Source: Leishmania infantum JPCM5
Taxonomy: Eukaryota; Euglenozoa; Kinetoplastea; Trypanosomatida; Trypanosomatidae
Length of the DNA stretch: 64,000 nt
NCBI RefSeq assembly: GCF_000002875.2
Contig: NC_009399.2
Coordinates: 64,501 to 128,500 of the forward strand
Direction of reading: 5' to 3'
The stretch's first letter is position 1; every line of letters starts with the position of its first letter. The notes under the pieces are model-generated. The model searched no databases. It had not been told where the DNA came from and saw nothing but the letters and a program-made list of their open reading frames with translations. Shown here one piece after another: positions 1 to 11,552 of this stretch. The position numbers and the translations under genes were made by a program.

Positions 1-350
1 TTCCGCTTCGCTCCTGCGATGGCGGGCGTGGAAGCAGATGGTTCGTGCTGCAGCTGCTGTGCTGGTGCATCGTTGTGCTGCCCATCTCCCGAAGCGGCTC
101 TCGTATCAAAGTGCTCCGAGTGGGGCGATTCGGATGTCAACAACGTGGCCGCCGCAGCCGTCACTGCCTCTCCCGTCGCCGCTTCCGGCAGTGGGGCCGT
201 GTCTTTCGGCTCCGGCCGCAGCTCATCCTCTCCGTGGGCGAAGGCGCACTTCTCACCGAACGGGCAGCCCTCCTCGCTGCGAAAGAACGTGCACATGGAG
301 GTCTTATACTTGGAGGGCTTCACGATGTCGTGCCGTCGGTTCTTGGTCAT
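1..350 (-). CDS. CCCH zinc-finger protein, N-terminal part (runs off the left edge)
   Basis: Reading the minus strand from an ATG at 350-348 gives an open frame that runs off the window edge after 116 codons, so the C-terminus is missing. The N-terminus holds one CCCH zinc finger, C20-x8-C29-x5-C35-x3-H39, led in by YKTSMC and followed by HGEDELRP. That spacing and lead-in match the tristetraprolin-type fingers, which bind AU-rich RNA. After the finger the protein becomes low-complexity and rich in Ala, Pro and Gln. In trypanosomatids such proteins commonly regulate mRNA stability or translation, because transcription initiation is little regulated; this role is inferred. It is the last gene visible in the minus-strand array. 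The finger is certain from sequence, and the gene's identity within the family is not. Confidence 0.85.
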   Translation of the reverse strand, partial: MTKNRRHDIVKPSKYKTSMCTFFRSEEGCPFGEKCAFAHGEDELRPEPKDTAPLPEAATGEAVTAAAATLLTSESPHSEHFDTRAASGDGQHNDAPAQQLQHEPSASTPAIAGAKR

Positions 351-3086
351 TGTGTCTGGCTGTGGTTGTGTGGAGTAGAAGACAGACAGACAGAGACAAG
401 GAGTGGAATGCAGGTGATGAGCAATTCAAAAGGCCTATGCCCTCCCTCCCCCTTTCCGCCCACACACACGCACACGAATCCAATCCACTCCAATAACCAC
501 ACACACACAATATATATATATATACCGCTATTACGTATATAGATGTAAATCAAGAGAGAGAGAGAGAGCCCCGCTATAAATGCCCGTGTAGAGAAATAGA
601 CGTGGATGTGAGCTCACGAGAGAGTGAGAGAAGAGACGACGCGAGGCACCGCACACGCGCAAAGCAGTGAAACCACAGAGAGAAGGACGGGGGAGGGGGA
701 GGGGCGAGGAAAGGCGGCAAAGAGAACGGCGCGCTCGGGCACAGACACCCCGACCTTCCACCAAGACAAGGCAGCCCACGTATGTGAGCGTCGACGGGCA
801 CAGATACACCGGGAATCTACGGGCCAGAGTCCACAGCAACGGCGAGGAAGGGCAGCCGAGAAGTCCAAGAACGCTCCGGCAGGAGAGCGAAGAGAAGAGC
901 GCAGAAGAAACAGGAAAAAGCAAGAGAGGCAGGAGGGAGGCGGGGGACTTCCGACTTGCGCCGCCACCAGCCGCGTGCAATGAGGAGAACAACGGAAGCA
1001 AGCCACTGGATGCCGCGTCTCGGTGCGAGATCGTGGCACTCGGTCGGTCGGTCTCTCTCCACCAAGAGAACACAAGCGAAAATAAAGAGAGACGCGAGAA
1101 CGTAATACAGACGAAGTAGAGGTGGCGCATGTACGTGTGTGTACGTATGTGTAGGCTCCGTACACGGGCAATATGCCCACACGCACACGACAGACAGACA
1201 GACGGCGAGCAGCGCACCGGCACAGCACGCAAAGAGAGGGAAGAGGATAGCGCAAGAGTGTCTTCAACGAGAATGAGAAGATGTCGAGCGCTCAATGCGA
1301 ATCAGCATAGGCGCACAGTCTGGATTCCCTCAGGCGCTTCAGGTTGCAACGCTTCCTGCGCAAGTATTTAGGCGGCTCACAGTGAATACGTAGATATGTG
1401 TACACGTATGGCTTCCGTCCTTCCACTCAGCCAAGTGGTACCTTGCTCAAGGTTCCGCTAGTCCACACCGTCCGTGCTGCTGCGGATGTCAAATCTGTCA
1501 GTGTCTCCGCCACCGCTGCTCTCTTCTGTCTGATATGTCTCCCCGTTCCCGTCTCTCACCTAATACAACGCAGAAACTGTCCCACCAAGGTTGGAGAAAG
1601 GGGCCACTGATGGGGTGTATAGATGGGAGCGCGCGTGCGTGTGTTCGTGTGCGAGAGTGCAGTTGGAGGTTGAGAAGGTGAGAGGAAACAATGAGACACG
1701 AGTAGAAAGACGGCTCGCGTAAGATGAAGAATGCAGTGGGAGCGCGCACGCACATACCTGCTCATGGTAGGGGGGAATAGCGCGACCGCTGAGCCTGTCA
1801 ACTCCCTCCCTGGGGAGTCACCTGAGCGATGTGTGTGTGTGTTTGTGTAAAGTGGGTTGAGTCGCTAAGCGCCGGTGACAACACATGAAAAGAGATTTTT
1901 ACACTTGCAAGCAAATCCTCCCTCCTCCCACCCCTTGCCGCTAATCCAGCTTGTCTGCTGTCCAAGCGTGCGAACCCACACTGAGTCACGCTCAGCGGCG
2001 GTGATTAGCGTCAGTCGTCAAGCTATGCATGGAGATGAGGGAAGAAAATCCCTCTCTTGCGCGCTCTCGATGCCCAGCGGGAACGGGTTACAAGTCGGCG
2101 CAAGGCTTCACTTTTACTTGTGCTCCTAATTGTGTACACTGTGTCGGTTCTGGTACTCGTATGTCTGAATGTGTCGATACTCGCTCAGCCGTCCGGGTGT
2201 TCTGGACTCCCTCGTTCTCCCTCTTCTCCAGGGGAGGGAGAGAGAGAGCGTGATGAAGAACATTGGTTCTGTTGCCTCCACGTTGATACGCCAGCTCCCG
2301 GCATGGTAGCCCGGTACAGCTTGGGTACTGCAGAGAGGTAAGAAGGGGCAGGGTAAGGCTCTGAAGCAGGCCTGTGAGGAGCTCCTTCGGTGCACACAAA
2401 CTCGCACACACATGAAAAAGGAAGACAAACATAGACGCAGGCGCGCGCCACAAAAACACACGCACGCACACAGACGGAAACAGACACAGGCAGCGAGCGA
2501 GGAGGGGAACATAATAGAAGGAAAGGAAAGAGAGAGGCGAGTGGAGTATTAACGCATTGGGAAGCGGGGGAGGGAAAGTGAGCACGGCGAGGAGGTGGTG
2601 GAAGCGCCTCGTCTCGCTTCTTTTCTCTCTCCGACGCGGTGCTTGCCATAGAAAATAGAAACGAATTCTTCACCGCAGCAAGCACGCATGCACAGCAATA
2701 CCATCGGAAATAAAAAGGGAATTAGCACAAGAGCACGCCAGCATACACAGAACGGCAGTCCAGCAAGAATGAACGGCGAACATCATGATCAAGACCAGCA
2801 AGGTGTTCCCACTAGAAGCACTCCAACAGGAAGAAAGTGCCGCACAAAGAGAGAGACGTAGACGCGCACGCCTCCGCACACATGCGTCCGTGCACGTTCT
2901 CTCTCCATTTTTCTACACATGCACACACACACACACACACACACACATGCACATGCACACAAAAACAAGAGAGCGACACGAAAACATTTTTACTTTGACC
3001 GTTTCGCCTGTGGCTGCGTTTTTTTGTTTCCTTTTTACGTTGTGTACAGAGACTTCTACCAGGGTTTGCAGGCTCGCTCCCGCGGC
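351..3086. other. Intergenic region, purine-rich on the plus strand
   Basis: No convincing gene is seen in this 2.7-kb gap. It should hold the 5'UTR and splice acceptor of the CCCH gene and the 3'UTR of the PP2C gene. The plus strand is full of GAGA-type purine runs, meaning polypyrimidine tracts on the transcribed-sense minus strand. Open frames of up to 254 codons here are Ser/Leu/Arg/Cys-rich, typical of translated pyrimidine tracts, and show no domain. A (CA)n tract lies at about 2932-2947. Confidence 0.6.
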
Positions 3087-4301
3087 TCACTTGAGATCCA
3101 CGATCATGATGGTCATATTGTCGGTGCCCTCCGCCACGGCCGGGCCGCCCTCCGGCGAGCTCGGCGCGAGGCATCGGTTGCACACATCCTTGCAGATGTC
3201 GATGTTCGGCAGGCCTTTCGCTTTCTTGTCGTTAATGAACTCGATGAGCTCCTCACTGCTCAGCACATCGAAGATGCCGTCGCAGGCGATGGCCACGTAC
3301 GAGTCGCCGGCGCTCCGCTTTGTTGTGATCACGCCGGGCACCGGCACCACAAGCTGCTGCGCTACCTCCCGCTTGGTGTCCCCCTTGTACACAAAATCGC
3401 CCATGGCGCGGCTCATGGCCAGCTGTCCGTTCACGCGGTTGTCCTGCACAAATCCGCCGGCCGCCTCGATGCGCTCCTTTTCGGCCGCCACGTCCGGTTT
3501 GTGGTCGTGCGACAGGGCAAAGGCGCCGCCGTTGCGGCACAGCACCGCACGCGAGTCGCCGACCCACGCGCACGTAATCTCCTCAGGGGACACGTACACG
3601 GTGACAGCCGTGCAGCCAGAGCCGCCCTCGCCGAGCGCGCCCTTGAGCTGCCTATCGACGTCAAGGAAGGCCTTCTCAAAGTCGATGGTGTGGTGATGAT
3701 TGCCCGCCGGCGTCGCGTACTTCTCCACGGTACTGGAGAAGATCTGGCTGCACAGGTTGGCGCTCTGCACGCCGGAATGGCCGTCGAAGACGCCGAAGTA
3801 GCCCTCCTTGCTATCCGCGCCGCCAGACAGGAACTTTACATTTACCAGGTGCGCGTCCTCCATCTGTGCACGCCAGCCCTGCATGTCACCAACCGCGACG
3901 TCAAAGTTGGGGTTACCGGTGTGCGTCTCGCTATGGAAGTCCGTCATGGGCTTACTACCGAAGGGACGCTGCGCGGTAAGGAGCTCCGCCAGCAGCTGCT
4001 GCAGCTGCATACTCTTCTGGCGGTTGATTAGCGCATTCTCCAGCTCGTTAGTCGAGCGCTGCTTCGCCAAGTCGGCGTGCTTCTTGCGCTGGCCTTCGCG
4101 AGCCCTCCCCTCCTTGACCATCCTCTCCGTCCGCTCCATGCCAATGTGCCGCGTCGTCGTCGAGAGCTCAGACAGGAACTTCTCGAAATCATCGTCCTCC
4201 ACCTGCTTCTTCATCTTGACAACGATGCCCTTGTTGCCATTTCCGTGCTTGCTGCCGTTGCCATTGGAACTGCTATTCTTTCGCTTCACGGGCATTTTCA
4301 T
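3087..4301 (-). CDS. Protein phosphatase 2C (PPM family), metal-dependent Ser/Thr phosphatase
   Basis: The 404-residue product is a PPM/PP2C phosphatase, which removes phosphate from Ser/Thr using two Mn/Mg ions held by aspartates. The family motifs are in order: MQGWRAQMEDAH at about 140-151 (Asp149), FGVFDGHSG at about 169-177 (Asp173), the DSRAV segment, IACDGIFDV and, near the C-terminus, EGTDNMTIMIV. All metal-binding aspartates appear present, so it should be active. The roughly 130-residue N-terminal extension is basic then charged (KRKNSSSNGNGSK), with a likely helical segment. I start at the ATG at 4301, giving MKMPVKRK. A longer in-frame start at 4409 would add a His/Thr stretch translated from a CA repeat that looks like leader. 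The gene lies downstream of the DYRK kinase in the same polycistron. The substrate is unknown. Confidence 0.93.
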   Translation of the reverse strand: MKMPVKRKNSSSNGNGSKHGNGNKGIVVKMKKQVEDDDFEKFLSELSTTTRHIGMERTERMVKEGRAREGQRKKHADLAKQRSTNELENALINRQKSMQLQQLLAELLTAQRPFGSKPMTDFHSETHTGNPNFDVAVGDMQGWRAQMEDAHLVNVKFLSGGADSKEGYFGVFDGHSGVQSANLCSQIFSSTVEKYATPAGNHHHTIDFEKAFLDVDRQLKGALGEGGSGCTAVTVYVSPEEITCAWVGDSRAVLCRNGGAFALSHDHKPDVAAEKERIEAAGGFVQDNRVNGQLAMSRAMGDFVYKGDTKREVAQQLVVPVPGVITTKRSAGDSYVAIACDGIFDVLSSEELIEFINDKKAKGLPNIDICKDVCNRCLAPSSPEGGPAVAEGTDNMTIMIVDLK

Positions 4302-5699
4302 TACTACCCGCTTTTCCTTGAGATCTGTGTGTGTGTGTGTGTGGTGGGTTTGTCGCGTGCGTGAACGTCTTTTCTTTTGATACCCGTCTATTAGTGGAGA
4401 CGGTAACAAGGAAGAATCGAGCTGGACATGCTAGGTGGGGTTGGGGGGGGGGTGGAGCGGTGCGTGTGTCGAGGAGAAGGGAGAGCGGCAAAAACTTTGA
4501 GCGCGTTGACGGTCAAGATGAAGACAGACACACGGACATGAAGGCGGAATGAATGAGCGAGGCGGAGTCCTTCGTTTGTGTGTGTCCGTGCGCGTCGAAG
4601 GCCACATTCAACAGCCCCGAGGCACGCTCGCATTGAACCTTGGACAGGGTTCGTTATGTAAAAGGGCACACTCCGTAGACGCAGTCGCCCTCCATCCATC
4701 TCTCCCCCCCCTCTTCCGCATTCCTTCAGGTGCGGCGGAAGCACAGGTGAAGCAACATCGAAAGAGAATGGAGGGAAAGGAGAGTCTTACAGGCCTTGAA
4801 GGAGAGGCTCCACGGTGGCAGGTGGTGGGGTGCGCGCATGTACACAGAAAGAACGAGAAGAATCGAGGCACAAAGTGGTGCGGCGATGAGAGCACAAGCG
4901 GCAGAGACGCAAGCGCCGCGTCTACCACCCCTCTTGACTGTCTCTGCCATTGCTCGTTTGGGCGCGCGACGCACCCACGTGAGGTAGCGAATCCATCACG
5001 CAGAGATAGAGATGTGGAGAGAGGGAAGGAGGGAGGGGAGGGGAAGACAACGGCGTTCACGAGAGAGACAAGAGAGAGGAAATGAGAGGCAGGCCATCGT
5101 CTATAAGCGAAAAAGGCAAAACATGCACACGCAGCGATACATATACGCATATACACACGCACCAGCTCACCCACTTTGGGGACACAACAACGACAACACC
5201 TGTGCGGAAGAGAGAGGGGGGCGCCGTTCGAACACAGAACAAAAAACAGACAGAGGAGAACGAGAAGGCAGACATCTACACACATGCGCACACCGGATAC
5301 CACGCAAGGCAGCAGAGCAACCGAACGCTGAGGGAAGTCCCCGACCCCACCCCACCCCACCTCACACCCCCACACAACAACACCACGGGGCACAGACAGA
5401 AACAGACAGGAGAACGAGAAACGGGGAGGGACCAACCACACAAGCGACGCCATCATCACGGTGTATTAAGTGCGACAAAAGACAGACGGACAGAGGTGAG
5501 AGATTACACAGGCAGATGCACAACGAGCAGGTCGACCAGCACGCACGCAAACAAGGGGTGGAGGGAGGGAGGCAGAAGATAGTAATAGGTATTACGAAAA
5601 CAAAGGGGGAGAGGCCGAGACGTGTAGGCTGTATGGTGTTATTTCCTTTCGTTCCTCTTTCCACGGGGGAGGGGAGTAGTCGCCGCCTGCCTCCCATCT
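4302..5699. other. Intergenic region between PP2C and the DYRK kinase
   Basis: This holds the PP2C 5'UTR and splice-acceptor region and the DYRK 3'UTR. On the minus strand a pyrimidine-rich tract followed by CA repeats and an AG lies 20-130 bases upstream of the PP2C start. A G-run lies near 4442-4451. I see no gene. Confidence 0.6.
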
Positions 5700-7937
5700 C
5701 TATTCGGCTGGAGGAAGAGCAGATGCGCGGCTGCGCTCTGTGGAGGTGAGCATTTTTGTTGTTGTGGCATTAATGTTCTTCGGCGACTGCGGCTGCGGTT
5801 TGCTGTTCTGAGAGCATTGAGTGTGTTGCTGTTTCTGTGGGGGTTGCGGGGCGGATATCGGCTGAGCAACTTCACGATCCTTCTGTTGCTGAAGGTCTGA
5901 TGTGTACAGGGGCCTCAGAAAAGGATGCTGCAGCGCATCGCGGCAGCTCATCCGCTCCTCCGGTTGATATCGTAAAAAGCGCGAGATGAAGTCGTGGAAC
6001 TCGCGGTACGCCTTTTCGTCGTGGCCGGGAGTGTTGAGGCGCCGGCCCCGCGGCCCGCCGGTGGTGACGCCGATGACGCTCTCGAGCGTGCGCCGCTCCG
6101 GAATGGGCTCCTTCAGCTGGAATCCAGACGTGGCGTTGCCGTAGTAGAACCGATTTGCCTTGGGCGACCCCGCCACCATTCCCGCCGGTATCGGCCCGAG
6201 AGTGGCTTCGATCTTTGCCAGCTGCGCCGCCTCCGTGCGGCCGTCAAACAAAGGGACGCCGGTGTGCATCTCCACCAGCACGCACGCCAGCGACCAGCGA
6301 TCGATCGGCGTGCCGTAATCGAGAAACAGTATCACCTCTGGGCTTCGGTAGAAGCGGCTTTGGATGTAGCGGTGGAAACGCTTGGCAGTGTAGCAGGCGG
6401 AGCCAAAGTCGATCAGGCGGATGCCGCTTCTGTTTTGATTGCGCAGCAGTATGTTCTCCGGCTTCAGGTCACAGTGGATTATCGGGTGCGGCTTCTGCAA
6501 CTCAAGCTGCAGCAGCGTGTGCGTCAGCTGGTAGGCGAACTTGCGCACCAGGTCCAGACTCACCCCGTTGAACCGGGTGCACTTGATGAGCTGGTACAGG
6601 TTGAAGCTCAGCAGCTCAAACACCAGTACAAGGTGGCCCTGCCACTCAAACACCTTCAACAGTCGCACCACGAGGTGGTTCAGTGCTGGGTTCTCGTTAA
6701 GGCGCAACAGGATGTCAAGCTCCAGCTTCGCCTGGCTCCGAAAGCTCGAGCCGCGACGCGTGATCTTCATCGCCACTGCCTCGGACCGCTTCTGGTCAAA
6801 GCCGCGGATGACGGTGCCGAAACTGCCCTTGCCCAACACCTCCTGTGCAATGTACCGCTGGAAGATCACCTCCCCTGGTAGGAACAAATAGTGGCCATCC
6901 TTGTCATCGTAGCCGCTGTTGTACTTCGGTCCCGGGGACTCAAGGCGCCGCTGCGCGCAGTACCGCGCGTTCACCATCTTGTACAAGTCCAGAAGGTGCA
7001 CGCTGAGGGCGATGGCTGGGCGGGCGTAGGGATCAGCCCCGTCCGAGGTACTCGCGCCAGCGCCGTTGGTACCACCCTCCTTTGCGACAGCACCCGAGGA
7101 AAATGTAGCCGCTGCCGCCGCCGCGGCGCTAGACGTGGTGGGGTGGGATAGGGGCAGCTGTGGGTGCGACGGTGGCCGCGTGGTGCCAGCTGCCGTGGAC
7201 GCCGCTGGCTCGGGATGAGATGGCAGCCTGCCGTTACTAAAGCCCGTTCTGGCGTGCGTCGTTGCGGATGCCAGAGGGTGGTTCTTGGCAGCGGTGGTGG
7301 TGCTCGCGTCTTTGGGAGGTGCAGCCGTCGGCGCCGGCAGCCCAGTCGAGTGGGAAGACGCAGAAGATGGCGCACCTGCCTCTCCGGTGGCGTGCACATG
7401 GTTGAGTCGGCCCTCAGCTGACGCCGACACGGCTGGATGGCCGCAGCCATTTGCGCCCGTGGACGCCATTGGTGCAGCTGGCCGCGCTGCCGGATCTGCA
7501 TGCACGGCAGGGGGGTTATGCGTCAAGGACGCTGGCTGGCCTTCGCCCGCGGTGCGGGGGGACAGGTGAGACAATGAAAGGCGAGTCCGGGCTGCAGTCG
7601 AGGCTGAGGTGGGGGAGCTGGTGCTGCTACTTGTTGTGGGGGCGGGCGCCGCGTTCACCGCTCCAGTCTCTCGCGACTCCGCGGTGAGCTCCCCAGCGGC
7701 GCTCGGCTCCGAGTAGCCGCCATGAACGGCATCAGAGGAGTGCCAGTGGACGCCTATGTGGGCCGCGTTACCGTAGTGGAGGTAGTGGCGGTGGCTGCTA
7801 TCCACTTGCGTGGGCTCTGCCTCCACCTCATACGGCGCATGGGTCTCCCCCTCCAGCGCCGCGCACCTGACGCGGTGGTGATGCACCAACCGCTCCGGGC
7901 TCGCCCGCGACAACGTCACCTTCGAAGAGTCAGCCAT
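5700..7937 (-). CDS. DYRK1: DYRK-family protein kinase (DYRK1-like)
   Basis: The 745-residue product has a roughly 330-residue low-complexity N-terminal region (Ala, Ser, Thr, Pro, His), then a DYRK-homology-like box NSGYDDKDGHY at about 340-350. A complete kinase domain follows: P-loop GKGSFGTV at about 369-376, VAMK with the ATP lysine at about 391, HCDLKPEN at about 488-495, DFGSACY at about 510, and the activation loop YIQSRFYRSPEV. HCDLKPEN, SACY and YxQSRFYR are DYRK hallmarks; DYRKs autophosphorylate the activation-loop tyrosine and then phosphorylate Ser/Thr. The C-terminus is Gln-rich. I chose the ATG at 7937 because a pyrimidine tract ending in CAG at 8001-7999 predicts the spliced leader joins at 7998, and no ATG lies between. 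From memory, a Leishmania chromosome 15 DYRK1 has been linked to stationary-phase survival, so the symbol is given on family and location. Confidence 0.9.
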   Translation of the reverse strand: MADSSKVTLSRASPERLVHHHRVRCAALEGETHAPYEVEAEPTQVDSSHRHYLHYGNAAHIGVHWHSSDAVHGGYSEPSAAGELTAESRETGAVNAAPAPTTSSSTSSPTSASTAARTRLSLSHLSPRTAGEGQPASLTHNPPAVHADPAARPAAPMASTGANGCGHPAVSASAEGRLNHVHATGEAGAPSSASSHSTGLPAPTAAPPKDASTTTAAKNHPLASATTHARTGFSNGRLPSHPEPAASTAAGTTRPPSHPQLPLSHPTTSSAAAAAAATFSSGAVAKEGGTNGAGASTSDGADPYARPAIALSVHLLDLYKMVNARYCAQRRLESPGPKYNSGYDDKDGHYLFLPGEVIFQRYIAQEVLGKGSFGTVIRGFDQKRSEAVAMKITRRGSSFRSQAKLELDILLRLNENPALNHLVVRLLKVFEWQGHLVLVFELLSFNLYQLIKCTRFNGVSLDLVRKFAYQLTHTLLQLELQKPHPIIHCDLKPENILLRNQNRSGIRLIDFGSACYTAKRFHRYIQSRFYRSPEVILFLDYGTPIDRWSLACVLVEMHTGVPLFDGRTEAAQLAKIEATLGPIPAGMVAGSPKANRFYYGNATSGFQLKEPIPERRTLESVIGVTTGGPRGRRLNTPGHDEKAYREFHDFISRFLRYQPEERMSCRDALQHPFLRPLYTSDLQQQKDREVAQPISAPQPPQKQQHTQCSQNSKPQPQSPKNINATTTKMLTSTERSRASALPPAE

Positions 7938-7997
7938 TGCTGATCTCCCCCCTTCGCGGTCAGAGCGAGGGAGAAACGGAGCAGCGGATGCAGAGAT

Positions 7998-8040
7998 GCT
8001 GAGTGAGGAAGAGAAAGACGACGAGAGAGGCAAACAGCAA
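7998..8040 (-). promoter_or_regulatory. Polypyrimidine tract and predicted spliced-leader acceptor for the DYRK gene
   Basis: On the minus strand a CT-rich tract ends in CACTCAG (AG at 8000-7999). A leader joined at 7998 would give a 61-base 5'UTR without an upstream ATG before the start at 7937. This is a prediction from sequence. Confidence 0.5.
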
Positions 8041-8340
8041 TAAGTAGCGAAAGGGAGTACGGAGTAGCGACACGCACGCAGGCCAGCATGACTCGACTCG
8101 CCAGAGCCCTGCACAAAACAAAGCGAAACGAAAGAGAAATGGCGACAGAATTCGGTGTCCTAGACCGAGATGCACACACACGCACACACGTTCTCTACTC
8201 CTCGATCTTCTTGTTTTTTTTCCCGTTCGCTTGTGCTGACTTCGAAACACGTCCGTACACCCACACGCACAGAGACACTATCAATGACGCTTGCACGGCG
8301 TTGCACCGTGGACTTTGCTGCCGCTTTCTCCGCCACAGTG

Positions 8341-8390
8341 TGTGTGCGTGTGTGTGCGTGTGTGTGCGTGTGTGTGCGTGTGTGTGCGTG
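8341..8390. repeat. Tandem repeat, five exact copies of a 10-mer (tgtgtgcgtg)
   Basis: Five perfect head-to-tail copies of the 10-base unit are visible, followed by a degenerate copy. The alternating purine-pyrimidine pattern (TG/CG) is of the kind that can adopt Z-DNA. It lies upstream of the DYRK gene. Confidence 0.9.
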
Positions 8391-9920
8391 TGTATTCGTG
8401 GGTCAAAGTAGGACGTCACACAGAGCCGCACCGGCACACAAGAACAAGCCCGGTCGCCAACAAATCAACACGAGCGCGCGCGCAAAACACAGGTCGAGAG
8501 CGGGACAACGAAACGGAAACGCACAGGACGACAAAGACCCCGAGAGCAGGTAGTTCGCTACGGAGAATGGAAGACACACAGAGGGGGTTGGGGAAAGAAA
8601 GCGCACGCTCGCACGAGCTACAGGCGGACGCTTGGCAGAGCGAGGGACGAAGTCACGAGAGAAGAGAAAGCGGCAGGAGGAGAGAGAAATAGCAATAAAA
8701 ACAAAACAAGGGTCGGCACGAAACACAGAAATTAGAGAGAGAGCGGGGCTCGCGACAGCCACCGGCGCGCACCGCACGCCCAAAAGAGGTACGCGGGCCG
8801 ACAATCGAAGAAAAGACGTTCAGAGGGAGGGAAGTGGCTGAGGCTCACGCACGCTTGAAATGACGCGCGCGCACCGTCATGCACATACACACGTCCACCT
8901 CGACGAACAACCCACACACACACACGCGTAGACAACAGTGAAAATAGAAAAAGAAAAGCAAGTCGACAGGGCGGAGAGGAATGGAGAGCGCACAGAGGCA
9001 CAGCGGTGCGCGCGCCAACAACAAAAAAAAATCGAATAGCAGGGAGGCAGAGAGGGAGCGTGTGTGTGAGAGAGACGGGGGGAAAGCGCGTACAGCCGAG
9101 ATAACGCCGCCAAGGGCGATGTAGAGAGAGGAGAGGAGAGGGGAAAACAAGGATCTATATTGTCGTTTCTCTGTTTACAGAGAAGAGCGGGTGGTGGCGC
9201 ACACGGCGAAGGAAACGCGGCGGACAGAGAAGAGCCACACGGGAGGGCGGCAGGGAGGCAGAAAAGAACAAGGAAAAGCGTCGCAGAGGTCAGCGCGCGG
9301 TCGTCGTCGCTGTGGCTTGACAGGGAACGAGGGGGAAGCGCGAGAATCGTGCCGCACTCCTTAGAGACACCCTTTTCCTTCGGATGTGCGTGGGTGCGAT
9401 GCAGGTGTGTGGATCGGCAAAGCCTCGCGGGACGAGAGGAGGAGGACTTGCTTTATCTTGCCACTCGAGAGAGAGTTGGGATTTAAAGGGTGGAGGCTGA
9501 TGGCAGCCGGCAGTCTGGTATGACGCTTGTTCGACACGGATTTGACAATCCGTGGGGTCCACGCGATGCAGAGGCCGAGAGAGAGAATAGCACACAACGT
9601 ACACACCAACGAACCAGCGGCCGCTGTTCAAGGGGGTGGGGTGGGGTGGGTGGAAGGATGAGATAGGCGGAGGCGGAAGGGTGATGGGGTCTACCTCAGC
9701 TCCGGGGTAGCAGCGATCGATCTTTTACAGCTGCCCTGCCGAGCGTGCAGGCGTCTGTGTGGGGCAGCGGGGAGGGTAGGAGCGTGTGCCTGGGTGGATG
9801 CTTTGTGTGTTTGATGGGGAAGCGAAAGACAACACGCGAGAGACAGGCAGGCAGACAGCCATAGAGAGAGATCACCACCCAACGACGTGTGACTACGTCT
9901 CCTTCGTTGCGTGAATATGC

Positions 9921-9966
9921 ATATATATATATATATATATAGATAGATAGATAGATAGATAGATAT
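9921..9966. repeat. (AT)n tract joined to (GATA)n microsatellite
   Basis: About ten AT dinucleotides are followed directly by about six GATA units, in an intergenic region. It is likely length-polymorphic between strains. Confidence 0.9.
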
Positions 9967-11552
9967 AGGTAGATATGTATATAGAGATAAATAGATATCT
10001 TTATTTACTCACGCTTCCAGGCAGCCTCCCAGCAACGGAATGGTCGGGGAGAGGGAAGGAGAGGCAACGATGCACGTGTATTCGATGCCTCTCCGTTGGC
10101 GGGTGTACTTGAGTCCGTGCCGGGGCGGTGTGATGCGGACACGCTTGCCCCCCTTCTCCTACGGTGCGTCACTTTGCGTTCTTCTTTCGCTGCGAGACAG
10201 GCGTGGGGCTGGGAAGGGGTGAGGGGGCAACGGGTGAGAATTGGCGGAGGACCTACGACGCTTGCTGCTTTCGATAAACTGCTCGCCGACGAGAGGGCAG
10301 AGGGGTGTGGAGGCAGGCATCGGCATGCGTGTGTGTATGTGTGTGTGTGTGTGTGTTGTATGTCCGTCAGAGAAAAAGCGAACGAAGGCAAACACAAGGC
10401 CGACACACGCACACATGCGCAGTGAGAGAGAGGCACAAACTCAAACAGGGAAGGTGACGCGAAGTACAGTGAAAAGGGAGCACACACACACACAGAGGGA
10501 GAAGGAGAGGCACACAAGCCGACAAAGAAGCGGCAGAAGGCCCACACGCGCGATGGCATGCAAAAGAAGGGTGTGGCGGTACCGGAGAGAGAGGGTTCTG
10601 CAAGGCGTCATTCACTCCCGCTCCACGAAACTGCCTCGTCATCGTCGCGATGGCGCGCAGAACAACCAGTTCACCGACATGGGCCGTGGCGCAGGCCCTC
10701 TACCTATCCCACACCCGCCGCTGCACGCGCTGTAGGTAGTGGAGAGCGCCTGCGATGCACAAGGCAAACGAAACCGCTCACCTCCTCAGGCCCTCCCTCG
10801 CACGAGCAGAGGGCAGTCAGAGCATAGTTGCTATCTATATACGCGTTTTAGGTTTCCCTTCGAGAGCATTCGGAGGTGCGGAGGAGGCAAACAGCGTGGA
10901 GTCAAAACAAGAGGTGGGAGCAGGGAGCTTGTGCGTCTATGGTGCATGCAATGAGTAAAAGCAAGCCACGCGAGAAACGAGGAAGCGAGAAGACTAGCAT
11001 GGCGCACACGGACAGTGAGAAGACGGCGAGGGGTAAGAGATACCGAGGGAAGGGCACGGCTGCAGAAGCGGGAAGAGATGGAGATGGCAGTAGAAAGCTA
11101 ACTCTGTATCCGTCCCTCCCACCCCTCAACCAACTGACCCTCCCGCCAATGCGCTCGTAGTCGGAACAGAGGAGAAGCACGGGCAACTGGGTTGGAGATA
11201 GTGACGAGCTCCAACCAGAACACCCCAGTAGATGATACTGGAAGACACACTTGCCCACACACACAAGCACAGCCGTATATATACATAAGGAAGGCCTTCG
11301 CTACCACATGAGTTGGGAGAGGAAGAAAGGGTTGGGGCAGAAGGTGAAGAGAGCCCCCCTCCTTCCCACACTTCTACCAGTGACACCACGAAAACACAGG
11401 GAAGCAGCAGTGGCAGACAAGGCAGTGCCACCGCAGGCAGCGGGCCTCGACGTAGAGAAAAAATGATGATGTCAAGTGGCTCTCTGCCCTCCTCTTCCCC
11501 TCCCCCGCCTTCTCACCGCCACAACTTCCGAAAGTCGGACGCTGCAAATCTG

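Larger units (their letters stand above)
7938..11552. other. Long (3.6 kb) intergenic region with several simple repeats
   Basis: This contains the DYRK 5'UTR and what must be a long 3'UTR or spacer of the coiled-coil gene to its right. The plus strand is strongly purine-rich. Open frames on both strands are low-complexity and domain-free. Tandem and microsatellite repeats at 8341-8390, 9921-9966 and about 10330-10356 are noted separately or here. It is the longest gene-free stretch of the minus-strand array. Confidence 0.55.

Noticed and set aside
531..1295. 254-codon minus-strand open frame
   Set aside because: Ser/Leu/Cys/Arg-rich translation of pyrimidine tracts in a leader region; no domain and overlapping equally long frames in other phases.
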